Positions 28,765 through 37,058 of a DNA stretch of 64,000 nt are shown piece by piece. Each line of letters begins with the position of its first letter. The stretch's first letter is position 1. The stretch is from Bog-793 sp963785415 (GTDB taxonomy: Bacteria > Actinomycetota > Acidimicrobiia > Acidimicrobiales > Bog-793). The position numbers were made by a program, and so were the translations under genes. The stretch is taken from contig CAWAVB010000001.1 of the NCBI GenBank assembly GCA_963785415.1, positions 1,302,001 to 1,366,000 on the forward strand, written 5' to 3'. The notes below the pieces were generated by a model that had not been told where the DNA came from, made no database searches, and was given only the letters and a program-made list of their open reading frames with translations.

Positions 28765-29445
28765 ATGGAACCGTTGCTCTGCTTCCCGGACCCGACGAGC
28801 CCCGAGCTCGCCAAGGCGCTCGACTCGGCCGGCTACTCGTTCACGTCGGTGAGCGACGGCGAGGCGCTGCGCGCCCTCGCGCCGACCGAGGGCTGGTCCG
28901 GTGCGGTCGTCTCCGCCGTCGAGTCGCCCGAGGCGGCGTTCGCGTTTTGCGAGGCGCTGCGCCAGGGTAACGAACCGGTCGCGCCGGTCCTCGTCGTCGT
29001 GACGGCCGACCAGCTCGGCGCGCTCGGCAGGCACAAGGACCTCTTCGACGACTTCGCGGTCACCGGCGCGTCACCGGACGAGATCGAGACGCGCCTCGGC
29101 CGTCTGCTGTGGAAGACCGGGCGGGGCAAGCAGCACGATGTCATCGCCTACGGTCCACTGGCCCTCAACCTCGAGACCTACCAGGCGGTCGTCGCCGGAC
29201 GCTCACTCGACCTCACGTTCATGGAGTACGAGCTGCTGCGCTTCCTCGCCGCCCACCCAGGAAAGGTCTTCACCCGCGAGGTCCTCCTCGCCCGGGTCTG
29301 GGGTTACGAGTACTTCGGCGGTGCGCGCACCGTCGACGTCCACATCCGGCGGCTGCGGGCCAAGCTCGGCGAGGAGAACGCCCATCTCATCGAGACGGTG
29401 CGCAGCGTCGGCTACCGCTTCGGCACGGCGCGCTGGAAGCCCTAG
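28765..29445 (+). CDS. glnR: GlnR-type atypical OmpR-family regulator
   Basis: 226 residues. The receiver-like N-domain lacks the phosphoacceptor Asp and surrounding acidic pocket, as in actinobacterial GlnR. The C-terminal winged helix (about 130-222) has LDLTFMEYELLRFLAAHPGK, VWGYEYFGGARTVDVHIRRL and the final VGYRFG, all very close to GlnR. GlnR controls nitrogen genes including glnA, which is immediately upstream here. The symbol is given on domain pattern and synteny; other orphan OmpR regulators share parts of it. Confidence 0.75.
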   Translation: MEPLLCFPDPTSPELAKALDSAGYSFTSVSDGEALRALAPTEGWSGAVVSAVESPEAAFAFCEALRQGNEPVAPVLVVVTADQLGALGRHKDLFDDFAVTGASPDEIETRLGRLLWKTGRGKQHDVIAYGPLALNLETYQAVVAGRSLDLTFMEYELLRFLAAHPGKVFTREVLLARVWGYEYFGGARTVDVHIRRLRAKLGEENAHLIETVRSVGYRFGTARWKP

Positions 29446-29479
29446 ACCCCGGCGAACCCGCGGACGAGCACCGCCCGGG

Positions 29480-29839
29480 CTACGCCCCGCCCGGCACGTA
29501 CGCCCAGGCCTCGATCTCGACGAGCGCCCCGAACGGCAGGGCCGTGACCGCGACGGCGGAGCGGGAGGGAAGGTGGTCGCCGAAAGCGGCGGCGTAGGCC
29601 TCGTTCATCGCCGCGTAGTCGCCGATGTCCGTTAAGAACACGGTCGTCTTGGCGACCGCGTCGAGCGACGACCCCTCGGCCCTGAGCACGGCCGCGAGGT
29701 TGGCGAGCGCCTGGGTGAGCTGTTCGACGACGCCACCGGGGACGAGCGCGCCGTCGGCGAGCCCAATCTGGCCGGAGCAGATGAGCCAGTCGCCCGCCCG
29801 CACGGCGGGTCGGTAGAAGCGCCGGGGCGGGACCGGCAC
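29480..29839 (-). CDS. RidA-family enamine/imine deaminase
   Basis: 119 residues: RAGDWLICSGQIGL, QALANLAAVLRAEGSSLDAVAKTTVFLTD and a C-terminal AFGALVEIEAWAYVPG-type end are RidA/YjgF features. The usual catalytic Arg near the C-terminus (VEIEA...A in place of ARV-x-V) is not evident, so it may be a non-RidA subgroup. GTG 29839 is the best start. It follows erpA by 14 bp on the same strand. Confidence 0.82.
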   Translation of the reverse strand: MPVPPRRFYRPAVRAGDWLICSGQIGLADGALVPGGVVEQLTQALANLAAVLRAEGSSLDAVAKTTVFLTDIGDYAAMNEAYAAAFGDHLPSRSAVAVTALPFGALVEIEAWAYVPGGA

Positions 29840-29853
29840 GGCGGGGCCGGGGC

Positions 29854-30219
29854 TCAGCTGAACGAGGAGCCGCAACCGCAGGTGCGGATGGCAGCGGGAT
29901 TCGTGATGTGGAAACCCGATCCCTGCAGGCCGTCGCTGAAGTCGAGCGTCGCCCCCTTGATGAGCTCGGCGCTCTCGGGGTCGACGACGACCTTCACCGT
30001 CCCGAAGGTGCGGACGATGTCGTCGTCGGCCACCTCGGCGTCGAAGAACATGTCGTAGCTGTAGCCGGAACATCCTCCCGGCCGCACCGCGACCCGGAGC
30101 GCGAGGCTCTCGCCGTCGGTCTCGGCGGTGAGCAGCTCGGTGATCTTGCCGACCGCGGCGTCGGTAAGACTCACGGGGCTCGGACGCTGGCCGATCTTGA
30201 CCGTCGTGGCGCTGTTCAC
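29854..30219 (-). CDS. erpA: A-type Fe-S cluster insertion protein
   Basis: 121 residues of the HesB/IscA family. The three cluster-binding cysteines are present: Cys50 in GGCSGYSY and the C-terminal CGCGSSF pair. DFSDGLQGSGFHITNP is the family segment preceding them. It delivers 4Fe-4S clusters to target enzymes, fitting a genome with PFOR and Fe-S flavoproteins. It heads a two-gene unit with the RidA gene and is divergent from mrp. Confidence 0.92.
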   Translation of the reverse strand: MNSATTVKIGQRPSPVSLTDAAVGKITELLTAETDGESLALRVAVRPGGCSGYSYDMFFDAEVADDDIVRTFGTVKVVVDPESAELIKGATLDFSDGLQGSGFHITNPAAIRTCGCGSSFS

Positions 30220-30293
30220 AAATCGCTCCTTTGCGGGTATCGACGCAATCCTAACTAGTCGGCCCGGCGATCCCGCCCGTTAGCATCGCTTCC

Positions 30294-31478
30294 ATGCCTG
30301 CCGACCGTTCGCGGCCCGGCGTGGCGACCCGCCCTCCGAGCCACGACGAGCTCCTCGCCGCGCTCGGCGACGTCGTCGATCCCGAACTCGGCGCGGACAT
30401 CGTCACGCTCGGCATGGTCCGCGGCGTCGCAGCCGCCGAAGGCCACGTGACGGCCGAGATCGCCCTCACCGTCGCCGGCTGCCCGCTCCGTACCCAGCTG
30501 CGCGATGACGTGACCCGGCGCCTCGCCGCGCTCCCGGGTGTCGTGGCGGTCGAGGTCACGACCGGCGTGATGGGGCCCGATGAGCGGGCCCGCCTCATGT
30601 CGAAGGCCCGCCGGGCCGCCCAGAGCCGCGCCGTGCGGGCGAGCTTCCCCGACTCGACCCGCGTCCTCGCGGTCGTGTCGGGCAAGGGCGGCGTCGGCAA
30701 GTCCACGGTCACGGCCAACCTCGCCGTCGCGCTCGCCCACCGGGGTCTCGCGGTCGGCCTCCTCGACGCCGACATCTGGGGCTTCTCCATCCCCCGCCTG
30801 CTCGGCGTCGCCGGACCGCTCGAGGTGCGCGCCGGCCAGATCCTCCCCGCCGAGGTCGTCGTCGGCGGGCACCGGCTGCGCGTCGTGTCGATGGGATTCC
30901 TCGCCGACGAGAACGAGGCGATCATGTGGCGCGGCCTCGTGCTCGCCCGGGCGGTCCAGCACTTCCTCGAGGACGTCGCCTGGGGGCCGCTCGACTACCT
31001 GCTCGTCGACATGCCCCCGGGGACCGGCGACGTCCAGATGGCCCTTGCCCGGATGCTGCCCCGCGCCGAGTTCGTCGTCGTCACGACGCCGTCGGCGGCC
31101 GCCGCCACGGTCGCGGGCCGCGCCGCCGACATGGCCCGCAAGGGCCACGTGCGCGTCGCCGGCGTCATCGAGAACATGGCCCCTTTCACGAGCGAGGACG
31201 GGCGACGCCACGTCATCTTCGGCGAGGGCGGGGGCGCGGCGCTCGCTGCCGGGATCGGCGTGCCGCTCCTCGGCTCGCTCCCCCTCGACCCGGGGCTCGG
31301 CAGCTCCGGCGACGACGGCGCGGCGGCCCGGCTCGCCAGCGACACCCCCGTCGCCCGGGCGTTCGCCGCGCTCGCCGAACGGCTGGCCACGCAGGTCGCG
31401 CCCCCCGTCGAAATGTCCGGGTGCACGGCACGCCTCATCGGGCACGTCGAGGAGGCACTGAGCAGGCCCGCCAGCTGA
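30294..31478 (+). CDS. mrp: Mrp/NBP35-type Fe-S carrier ATPase
   Basis: 394 residues: N-terminal DUF59/MIP18 domain (ALGDVVDPELGADIVTLGMV), then a deviant Walker A SGKGGVGKST near 129-137, switch VGLLDADIWGFSIPRLL and DMPPGTGDVQ. The CxxC usually found late in Mrp proteins (ENM...CPHC) is missing: the segment reads ENMAPFTSEDGRR. Family members carry and transfer Fe-S clusters. Divergent from erpA, so the two may share a promoter region of about 75 bp. Confidence 0.92.
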   Translation: MPADRSRPGVATRPPSHDELLAALGDVVDPELGADIVTLGMVRGVAAAEGHVTAEIALTVAGCPLRTQLRDDVTRRLAALPGVVAVEVTTGVMGPDERARLMSKARRAAQSRAVRASFPDSTRVLAVVSGKGGVGKSTVTANLAVALAHRGLAVGLLDADIWGFSIPRLLGVAGPLEVRAGQILPAEVVVGGHRLRVVSMGFLADENEAIMWRGLVLARAVQHFLEDVAWGPLDYLLVDMPPGTGDVQMALARMLPRAEFVVVTTPSAAAATVAGRAADMARKGHVRVAGVIENMAPFTSEDGRRHVIFGEGGGAALAAGIGVPLLGSLPLDPGLGSSGDDGAAARLASDTPVARAFAALAERLATQVAPPVEMSGCTARLIGHVEEALSRPAS

Positions 31479-31490
31479 CGGGCCGTCCGG

Positions 31491-31754
31491 TTAGCCGGCG
31501 CGGCGTTCGAGGATCTGCTTGCGCTCGACCTCGTTGAGCCCGCCCCAGATCCCGTGGGGTTCGCGGATCCGGATGGCGTAGTCGAGGCAGGCGCGCTGGA
31601 CCGGGCAGAGACCGCACATCTCCTTCGCCGCCTGCTCACGGTCGAGACGCTCGTCCTTGCCCTCGGGCTGGGTCGGAGGGTAGAAGACGACCGCCTGGGG
31701 ACCACGGCACGAAGCCCTCAGGTACCAGGACTGCTCGGATCGCTCGGCGATCAC
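31491..31754 (-). CDS. WhiB-family Fe-S transcription factor, WhiB4-like by context
   Basis: 87 residues with four cluster cysteines (Cys16, CGLC near 47-50, Cys56), the GxWGG turn (GIWGGLNEVER) and a basic end. WhiB proteins bind a redox- or NO-sensitive 4Fe-4S cluster and act on sigma factor or DNA. It is divergent from two ArsA-type ATPase genes, as whiB4 (Rv3681c) is beside Rv3679-Rv3680 in Mycobacterium, so I infer the WhiB4 subgroup. Confidence 0.92.
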   Translation of the reverse strand: MIAERSEQSWYLRASCRGPQAVVFYPPTQPEGKDERLDREQAAKEMCGLCPVQRACLDYAIRIREPHGIWGGLNEVERKQILERRAG

Positions 31755-31948
31755 GAACCCCTCCCCGTCTCGTCCCTCCCGGGGCGACCGCTCCAGCGGA
31801 GCTGGACTTTCCTGCCGCGACCGGTCACGCGGCGGACTCGCTGCGCCGTGACGCTACCGCCACGCGATGCAGCTGACAAGGGGTTCTCGCTGGTCTTTGC
31901 GGCCGCGCCACCCGGTCCGGAAGCGGTCTGCTTGTAGCTTGGCGGTGG

Positions 31949-32944
31949 ATGGACGTCACCGGATTTCTGCGCCGGAGCAACATCCTCGTCGTCGTCGGCA
32001 AGGGCGGTGTCGGCAAGACGACGACGAGCGCGGCGTTGGCGAACCTCGCCGCCGACGCCGGCCTCGACGTGCTCCTCGTGGCTCTCGACGACGCCTCGGG
32101 GCTCGCCGCGCTCTTCGGCTTTGACGGCGCCCTTACCTACGACGAGGTGACGTTGCGCGCCCCCGCGGGGGCGCCCGCCCCCGGCGGCAAGCCCGCGCCG
32201 GGGAGGGTCCCCGGCCGGGTGCGGGCGAGGGTCGTCACCTCGGACGCGGCCCTCCTCGAGTACCTCGCCGTCCACGGCCTCGGGCGGTTCGCCGGCCGGC
32301 TCGTGCGCACGGGCGCGCTCGACGTCGTCGCGACGGCGATCCCGGGGATCCGCGAGATCCTCATCCTTGGCCGGATCCGCCAGCTCGAGGAGTCCGGCGC
32401 CGCCGACCTCATCGTCCTCGACGCCCCGGCGACCGGTCACGCGCTGAGCTTCCTCTCGAGCTCGGGCGGGCTCGCCGACGCGGTCCGCGGCGGGCCGCTG
32501 CGGGCCCAGGCCGACCAGGTCGTCGCCATGCTCGCCGACCCGGACCGCTGCGAGGTGCTCCTCGTCACCATCCCGGAGGAGACCCCGGTCAACGAGGCCG
32601 TCGAGACCGCCTACCGGCTCGAGGACGAGATCGGGGTCGCCCTCGGCCCGGTCGTCGTCAACTGCTGCTACCCGGTGCTCGACCATCTCGGGGCGGACCC
32701 CGCCGCGGCGGCGAAAGCCGCCGGCTGCCCGGCGCCGTCGCCGGCCTCGGCCGGGGCGGTGGAGCGCGCCGCGGCCTTCCGGCGGGGGCGCCAGAACCTC
32801 CAGCTCGCCCAGCTGGCCCAGCTCGTCGACCGGCTGCCGCTGCCGCGTATCGAGCTGCCGTACCTGTTCACGGCCGATGTCGGGCCCGCCGAACTCGGCG
32901 TGATCGTGGCCGCGCTGCGCGCCGGGATCGCGGGGCTCCCGTGA
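31949..32944 (+). CDS. ArsA/Get3-type ATPase, first of pair
   Basis: 331 residues with a deviant Walker A GKGGVGKTT near residue 17, and D-x-x-A in LIVLDAPATGH. The middle has a Pro/Gly/Ala-rich insertion (about 70-85). No arsenite cysteines are seen. It corresponds by order to Rv3679. The pair likely forms a heteromeric ATPase whose substrate is not established from sequence. GTGA overlap with the next gene. Confidence 0.88.
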   Translation: MDVTGFLRRSNILVVVGKGGVGKTTTSAALANLAADAGLDVLLVALDDASGLAALFGFDGALTYDEVTLRAPAGAPAPGGKPAPGRVPGRVRARVVTSDAALLEYLAVHGLGRFAGRLVRTGALDVVATAIPGIREILILGRIRQLEESGAADLIVLDAPATGHALSFLSSSGGLADAVRGGPLRAQADQVVAMLADPDRCEVLLVTIPEETPVNEAVETAYRLEDEIGVALGPVVVNCCYPVLDHLGADPAAAAKAAGCPAPSPASAGAVERAAAFRRGRQNLQLAQLAQLVDRLPLPRIELPYLFTADVGPAELGVIVAALRAGIAGLP

Positions 32945-34011
32945 GCGTCCTCGAAGACGTCGTCGACTCGCGGTCGGTCATCGTCTGCTGCGGCTCGGGG
33001 GGCGTCGGCAAGACGACGGCGGCGGCGGCGCTCGCCATCGCGGCCGCGCTGCGGGGACGCCGGGCTTGCGTCGTGACGATCGACCCGGCGCGTCGGCTCG
33101 CCGACGCCCTCGGCACGAGCGGGATCGGCAACGAGCCCCACGAGATCGCCGGGCCGTGGCCGGGGGAGCTCCACGTCGTCATGCTCGACGCCAAGACGAC
33201 CTTCGACGAGCTCGTCGGACGCTACGCCCGCGACACCGAGCAGGCCGCCCGGATCCTCGAGAACCGCCTCTACCGGAACCTCGCCTCGGTGCTCTCGGGC
33301 ACCCAGGAGTACATGGCGACCGAGAAGCTGTTCGAGCTGCACGAGAGGGCCGATTACGACCTCATCGTCGTCGACACCCCGCCGACGCGGCACGCCCTCG
33401 AGTTCCTCGACGCGCCGCGCCGGGTCGAGAACTTCCTCGACAACCGGATCTTCCGGACCTTCGTCGCCCCGGGGAGCTCGTACCTGCGCGTCGCGAGCCT
33501 CGCCGGCCAACTCGTGCTCCGGTCGATCGCGCGCGTCGCCGGCGCCGAGATCGTCGACGACACGCTCGCCTTCTTCGCCGCCTTCCAGGGCCTGGAACAG
33601 GGCTTCCGGGACCGCGCCGTGCGGGTCGAGCGGCTGTTCGCCGAGCACTCGACCGGGTTCGTCCTCGTCGCCACCCCCCGGCGCGACGCGATCGACGACG
33701 CCCGCTTCTTCGTCAACGAGCTCGACCGGCACCACGGCACGGTCGACGCGCTCGTCGTCAACCGGATCCACCCCGAGTTCGGGCCGGCGCCCGAGCCCGG
33801 GCCGGTTTCGAGCGTGGCGGACGCCGCGGCCTGGGTGGAGCTCGTCGCCAACCTCACCGACCTCGAGTCGATCGCGCGACGCGAATCCGGTTTCCTCGCC
33901 GACCTCGTCGGGGCGGTCGCGCCGGCGCCCGTCGTGCGGGTCCCGTTCCTCGACGCCGATGTGCACGACGTCGAAGGACTGCTGCGCGTCGTTCGCCACC
34001 TGATCGGCTGA
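32941..34011 (+). CDS. ArsA/Get3-type ATPase, second of pair
   Basis: 356 residues with GSGGVGKTT near residue 20, ACVVTIDPARRLADALG (switch I typical of ArsA), LIVVDTPPTRHALEFLDAPRR and VATPRRDAIDDA. The GTG start overlaps the stop of the first ATPase gene by 4 nt, so the two are coupled. By order it matches Rv3680, linked in mycobacteria to redox and glycerol-related phenotypes alongside WhiB4. That functional link is carried over from synteny only. Confidence 0.88.
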   Translation: MSVLEDVVDSRSVIVCCGSGGVGKTTAAAALAIAAALRGRRACVVTIDPARRLADALGTSGIGNEPHEIAGPWPGELHVVMLDAKTTFDELVGRYARDTEQAARILENRLYRNLASVLSGTQEYMATEKLFELHERADYDLIVVDTPPTRHALEFLDAPRRVENFLDNRIFRTFVAPGSSYLRVASLAGQLVLRSIARVAGAEIVDDTLAFFAAFQGLEQGFRDRAVRVERLFAEHSTGFVLVATPRRDAIDDARFFVNELDRHHGTVDALVVNRIHPEFGPAPEPGPVSSVADAAAWVELVANLTDLESIARRESGFLADLVGAVAPAPVVRVPFLDADVHDVEGLLRVVRHLIG

Positions 34012-34027
34012 GCGCTACCTTGGGCGA

Positions 34028-34444
34028 ATGACGAAGATCCTGCTCGTGGCCGACGCGGCGACCGTTCTCGGGGATCTCGCCGCCGTCGTCGACGACGGTG
34101 AACGCGAGGTCCGCGAGCTCCGCGACGGGACGGCGGTACGGGCTGTCGTCGCCGAGTTCGAGCCGGACCTCGTGATCACCGACAGCCAGGTCCAGAGCAT
34201 GGGCGGGTTCGCGATCGCCTTCGACCTCGCCAATGAGGAGTCCGGCGGACGGCTCGCCCACGTGCCGGTCCTCGTCCTGCTCGACCGCCGGGCCGACGTC
34301 TTCCTCGCCCGGCGCACGGGCGTCGCCGGCTACGTCGTGAAGCCGCTCGACCCGGTCCGGCTACGACGGGCCGTCGACGCCCTGCTCGCGGGTGGGACGT
34401 TCCACGACGAGTCGTTCGCGCCGACCACCGTCGCCGCCGGGTAG
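34028..34444 (+). CDS. Stand-alone response-regulator receiver
   Basis: 138 residues. Receiver fold with phosphoacceptor Asp in DLVITDSQVQSM (about 52), Thr/Ser region VPVLVLLD and conserved Lys in YVVKPLDP. No output domain follows. It starts 16 bp after the ATPase pair on the same strand, so it may be part of that transcript. Partner kinase is not in the window. Confidence 0.82.
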   Translation: MTKILLVADAATVLGDLAAVVDDGEREVRELRDGTAVRAVVAEFEPDLVITDSQVQSMGGFAIAFDLANEESGGRLAHVPVLVLLDRRADVFLARRTGVAGYVVKPLDPVRLRRAVDALLAGGTFHDESFAPTTVAAG

Positions 34445-34504
34445 AGCCGGGTCGGACGTGGCCGCGTCCCCGACCTTGATGCACCGCCGCGCCGGGACCC
34501 CCCG

Positions 34505-35338
34505 ATGAGGCGCCTCCGCCTGAGGCGCGCCGGCGAAACCGTCACGTCCGCGCCCTCGGAACAGGAGCTACAGATCACAAGCGGGCTGAAGGCGCTGCGC
34601 GAGTCGACGGCGCGAGAGGTGATGACGCCGCGGGTCGACGTCGTCGGGCTGGCGACCCCGGTGAGTTTCGCCGACGTCGCCCGGGCCGTGCGGCGCTCGG
34701 GCCACAGCCACTTCCCCGTCTACACCGACGACTTCGACCACCTGCTCGGCGTTTTGTTCGTGAAGGACCTCTTCAACCTCGACCTGCCCTTCGCGGCAGG
34801 CGAGTCGAGAGGCGCATCGGAGGTCTTCTCGGGTGCCGACGTGACGGCACGGCTGCGCGAGCCCTACGTCGTCCCCGAGTCGCGCTCCGCGCTCGAGATC
34901 CTCGCCGATATGCGCCGGCGTCGCCGCGGCTTCGCGGTCGTCGTCGACGAGTACGGGGGCTTCGCCGGCGTGATCACGATGAACGATCTCGTGAGCGAGC
35001 TCGTCGGCGACCTGCGCGACGAGTTCGACCGCACGACGAGCCCGGCGATCCTGCGCATCGACGCGCGCCGCTACCTCGTCGACGGTGCCTGCGCGGTCGA
35101 CGAGGTCGCCGAGGGACTCGGCCTCGCGATCCCGGAGGGCGACTACGTCACGCTCGGGGGGTTCCTTTTCGACGCGCTCGGCCACATCCCGGCCGAGTCC
35201 GAAACCTACGAGCTCGACGGGTGGACTTTCCGCGTCACGCGAATGGACAAGCGCCGCATCGCCAAGGTCGTCGTCGAGGCACCATCGGCTACGATCGCCC
35301 CTGGAGACGGCGCAAGCCGGGCTTCGGACGGGAAGTAG
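34505..35338 (+). CDS. CorC/HlyC-like CBS-domain protein, soluble form
   Basis: 277 residues: two CBS domains (REVMTPRVDVVGL... to VLFVKDLF, then a second with VVVDEYGGFAGVITMNDLV) and a transporter-associated CorC_HlyC domain (DYVTLGGFLFDALGHIP, FRVTRMDKRRI). The DUF21 membrane domain of full-length HlyC proteins is absent. It may bind adenine nucleotides and modulate a magnesium or cobalt exporter. Its stop codon lies within the 5' acceptor region of tRNA-Pro (10-nt overlap). Confidence 0.84.
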   Translation: MRRLRLRRAGETVTSAPSEQELQITSGLKALRESTAREVMTPRVDVVGLATPVSFADVARAVRRSGHSHFPVYTDDFDHLLGVLFVKDLFNLDLPFAAGESRGASEVFSGADVTARLREPYVVPESRSALEILADMRRRRRGFAVVVDEYGGFAGVITMNDLVSELVGDLRDEFDRTTSPAILRIDARRYLVDGACAVDEVAEGLGLAIPEGDYVTLGGFLFDALGHIPAESETYELDGWTFRVTRMDKRRIAKVVVEAPSATIAPGDGASRASDGK

Positions 35339-35406
35339 CGCAGCTTGGTTAGCGCGCAGCGTTCGGGACGCTGAGGTCGCGGGTTCGAATCCCGCCTTCC
35401 CGACCA
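35329..35406 (+). tRNA. tRNA-Pro(CGG), CCA encoded
   Basis: Complete cloverleaf: acceptor CGGGAAG/CTTCCCG, D-arm GCGC/GCGC, anticodon stem CAGCG/CGCTG with loop TTCGGGA (anticodon CGG), T-arm GCGGG/CCCGC with loop TTCGAAT, then A and encoded CCA. The 3' half from 35362 is duplicated at 54521-54563. So this copy is a hybrid: chromosomal 5' half plus an element-supplied 3' half that restores the gene. Confidence 0.95.
35362..35404. repeat. attL core (43 bp)
   Basis: Runs from the anticodon loop to the first C of the CCA in tRNA-Pro. It matches 54521-54563 except at 35386 (G) versus 54545 (A), both in the T-loop. The element supplies the 3' part of the intact tRNA. Confidence 0.92.
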
Positions 35407-35409
35407 GTG

Positions 35410-35422
35410 TTCTCCCTGGTAG
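35410..35422. repeat. 13-bp repeat TTCTCCCTGGTAG, left copy
   Basis: Identical to 54477-54489. One copy lies just inside each att core, both in the same orientation. In the excised circle they would flank the core as direct repeats, 5 bp after it on one side and 31 bp before it on the other. A binding site for integrase, excisionase or host factor is the likely meaning. Confidence 0.55.
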
Positions 35423-35440
35423 CCGCTGTAGCGGTGAATC

Positions 35441-36580
35441 TCACTTTGCGCCCGTACCCCTCGGCGTGCGTCTTGCGTGCGTTAGGGGGCCAGCAAACCG
35501 CTCTCCGAGCCTTCTGGCGGCATCTTGGTCGCCCTCACTCGTGGCCTGGGCGTAGACCGCCAGCGTGAGCCGTGGGTCCGAGTGGCCGAGCCGAGCCTGG
35601 GCCGTCTTGACATCCACCCCGAGACGCACGAGCGCCGTAGCCGCCGCGCGCCGCAGGTCGTGAAACCCGATGCCAGCCAGGCCCGCTGCTGTGGCCGCTG
35701 GCAGCCACGCCCGCCGTCGCCAGTTCGTGTAATCGAGCGGTCCACCGCCAGGGGCCGAGAAGATCAGCGCCGCAGAGTCGTTCAGCCCGAACGCTTCCAG
35801 GTGAGCCGAGAGCAGTTCGGTTAGCTGCGCTGGCATCGTCACGGTTCGCAGACCGGCATGAGATTTGGGCGCTGCGAGAATCCGGTCCCGACCGAGCTGT
35901 TGAGCGACCGTCAAAAGCGAATGCCCAAGATCGAGCGCGCCAACCGACAGGCCCGCCACCTCGCCCCAGCGGAGCCCGAGGATCGCCCCCAGGTAAACCA
36001 TCGGGCGGTACTCGTCGGGCATCTCGTCAGCCAGCGCCGCCACGTCATCACCGGAGAGCTGTCGGTGCGTCGGGAGATCGGCTTCCGGTTCCTTGATCCC
36101 CCGGCACGGAGAGCGGAGCAGACGGTCGTTTTCGACGGCATAGGTGAACACGGCTCGCAGCACGTCGTACTGGCGCTGGACGGTGCGCGGTGCCTTGCCT
36201 GCCTCGACCCATGCGTTGACAAGTGACTGAACGCGAGGCTTGGTCACGTTCTCGATGCGGACCTTTTCGAGCGTCGGGTAGATACCGAGGCGCAAGATCG
36301 ACTCGTCGCGTGATCGGGTGCTCGACCGTTTGCTCGGGTCGCTCGCTAACCATTCGTCACCCAACTCTTTGACCGTGAGCCGACCGGCCTGCGGACTGAT
36401 CCACGTTCCTTCGTGAATATCGGTTCGCTGCTTTGCGAGGTAGGCGTCGGCGTCCGCTTTCGAGGCAAACATCTGAGGCCCGACGCGTTGCTTGCCGTTG
36501 TGCCAGTAGGTCGCCTGCCAACGCTTCGACGGGAGCTGACGGGAATGTCCGAAGGTGCTTGCCCGCCGTCGCCTCGCCAC
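35441..36580 (-). CDS. int: Tyrosine-recombinase integrase
   Basis: 379 residues. N-terminal arm-binding domain (to about 65), SAM-like core-binding domain (70-160) and a catalytic domain with the full set Arg204 (LGLRWGE), Lys239, His307-x-x-Arg310 (FHDLRR), His333 (LGHSD) and Tyr343 (AVYAQAT). It integrates the element at tRNA-Pro. It is transcribed toward attL and ends 35 bp from the tRNA 3' end, so the end of the gene also contains arm-type repeats. Typical of actinobacterial prophage and ICE integrases. Confidence 0.95.
   Translation of the reverse strand: MARRRRASTFGHSRQLPSKRWQATYWHNGKQRVGPQMFASKADADAYLAKQRTDIHEGTWISPQAGRLTVKELGDEWLASDPSKRSSTRSRDESILRLGIYPTLEKVRIENVTKPRVQSLVNAWVEAGKAPRTVQRQYDVLRAVFTYAVENDRLLRSPCRGIKEPEADLPTHRQLSGDDVAALADEMPDEYRPMVYLGAILGLRWGEVAGLSVGALDLGHSLLTVAQQLGRDRILAAPKSHAGLRTVTMPAQLTELLSAHLEAFGLNDSAALIFSAPGGGPLDYTNWRRRAWLPAATAAGLAGIGFHDLRRAAATALVRLGVDVKTAQARLGHSDPRLTLAVYAQATSEGDQDAARRLGERFAGPLTHARRTPRGTGAK
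35465..35485. repeat. Integrase arm-type sites, left pair
   Basis: CGTGCGTctt at 35465 and CGTGCGTTAG at 35476, 11 bp apart, inside the last codons of the integrase gene. The decamer CGTGCGTTAG recurs as a pair with the same 11-bp spacing at 54371 and 54382 near attR. Equal sequence and spacing at both ends is what arm-type P and P' sites look like. Confidence 0.6.
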
Positions 36581-36649
36581 GATCGGTGATCGTAGAGCCG
36601 GGCTGTGTCGGTATGGGACGTGGTTCGGCTTGTTAGAGAACCCTAGGTA

Positions 36650-37015
36650 CTTGATTATGCCCTACGGGGGTGGCATAATCCCAACCGTGTAACTCGATGC
36701 CCGAGCGGACGAAGTTGGTTCCCGACGGGGTTTGCGAGTTACACCCGAACTAGCGAGTTGCGCACCTCCGGGTGCGATGGCCGAAAGGCCATGTGCCACC
36801 AGGTTGGCCGGCTCCGCGAAGTAGGGCTGGACCGTGCCAAAGGGTACGGCTGACCCGAACTAGATAGCTGGCCCCCAGCGGACGAGCCGAACAGTCGGTT
36901 CCCGATGGGTGTGTTGGCCGCGAAAGCTAGACGGCGAATTGGAGATGCGAGACCCGTTCGTGGTCGCGCCAGTTCCCCGTTTGCGCATCGCGCCGAGGTC
37001 AACGCATCTCCTTCC
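36650..37015 (+). ncRNA. Candidate structured RNA between integrase and excisionase
   Basis: Several perfect inverted repeats fill this gene-free stretch: GATTATGCC/GGCATAATC (36653-36680), GTGTAACTCG/CGAGTTACAC (36687-36744), ATGGCC-GAAA-GGCCAT with a GNRA loop (about 36777-36792), GCTGG/CCAGC (about 36867-36879) and GGAGATGCG/CGCATCTCC (36941-37011). CCCGAACTAG occurs twice (36744, 36854), and GCGGACGA followed by GGTTCCCGA occurs twice (36705, 36878). Position between an integrase and an AlpA-like gene matches the published int-alpA RNA motif by context; I cannot test the covariance. It could instead be a set of DNA operators. Orientation is assumed. Confidence 0.5.
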
Positions 37016-37058
37016 CATTTCTCACTCGTGCCGCCTCGCGGCCGGGAAGGAGTCTCGA

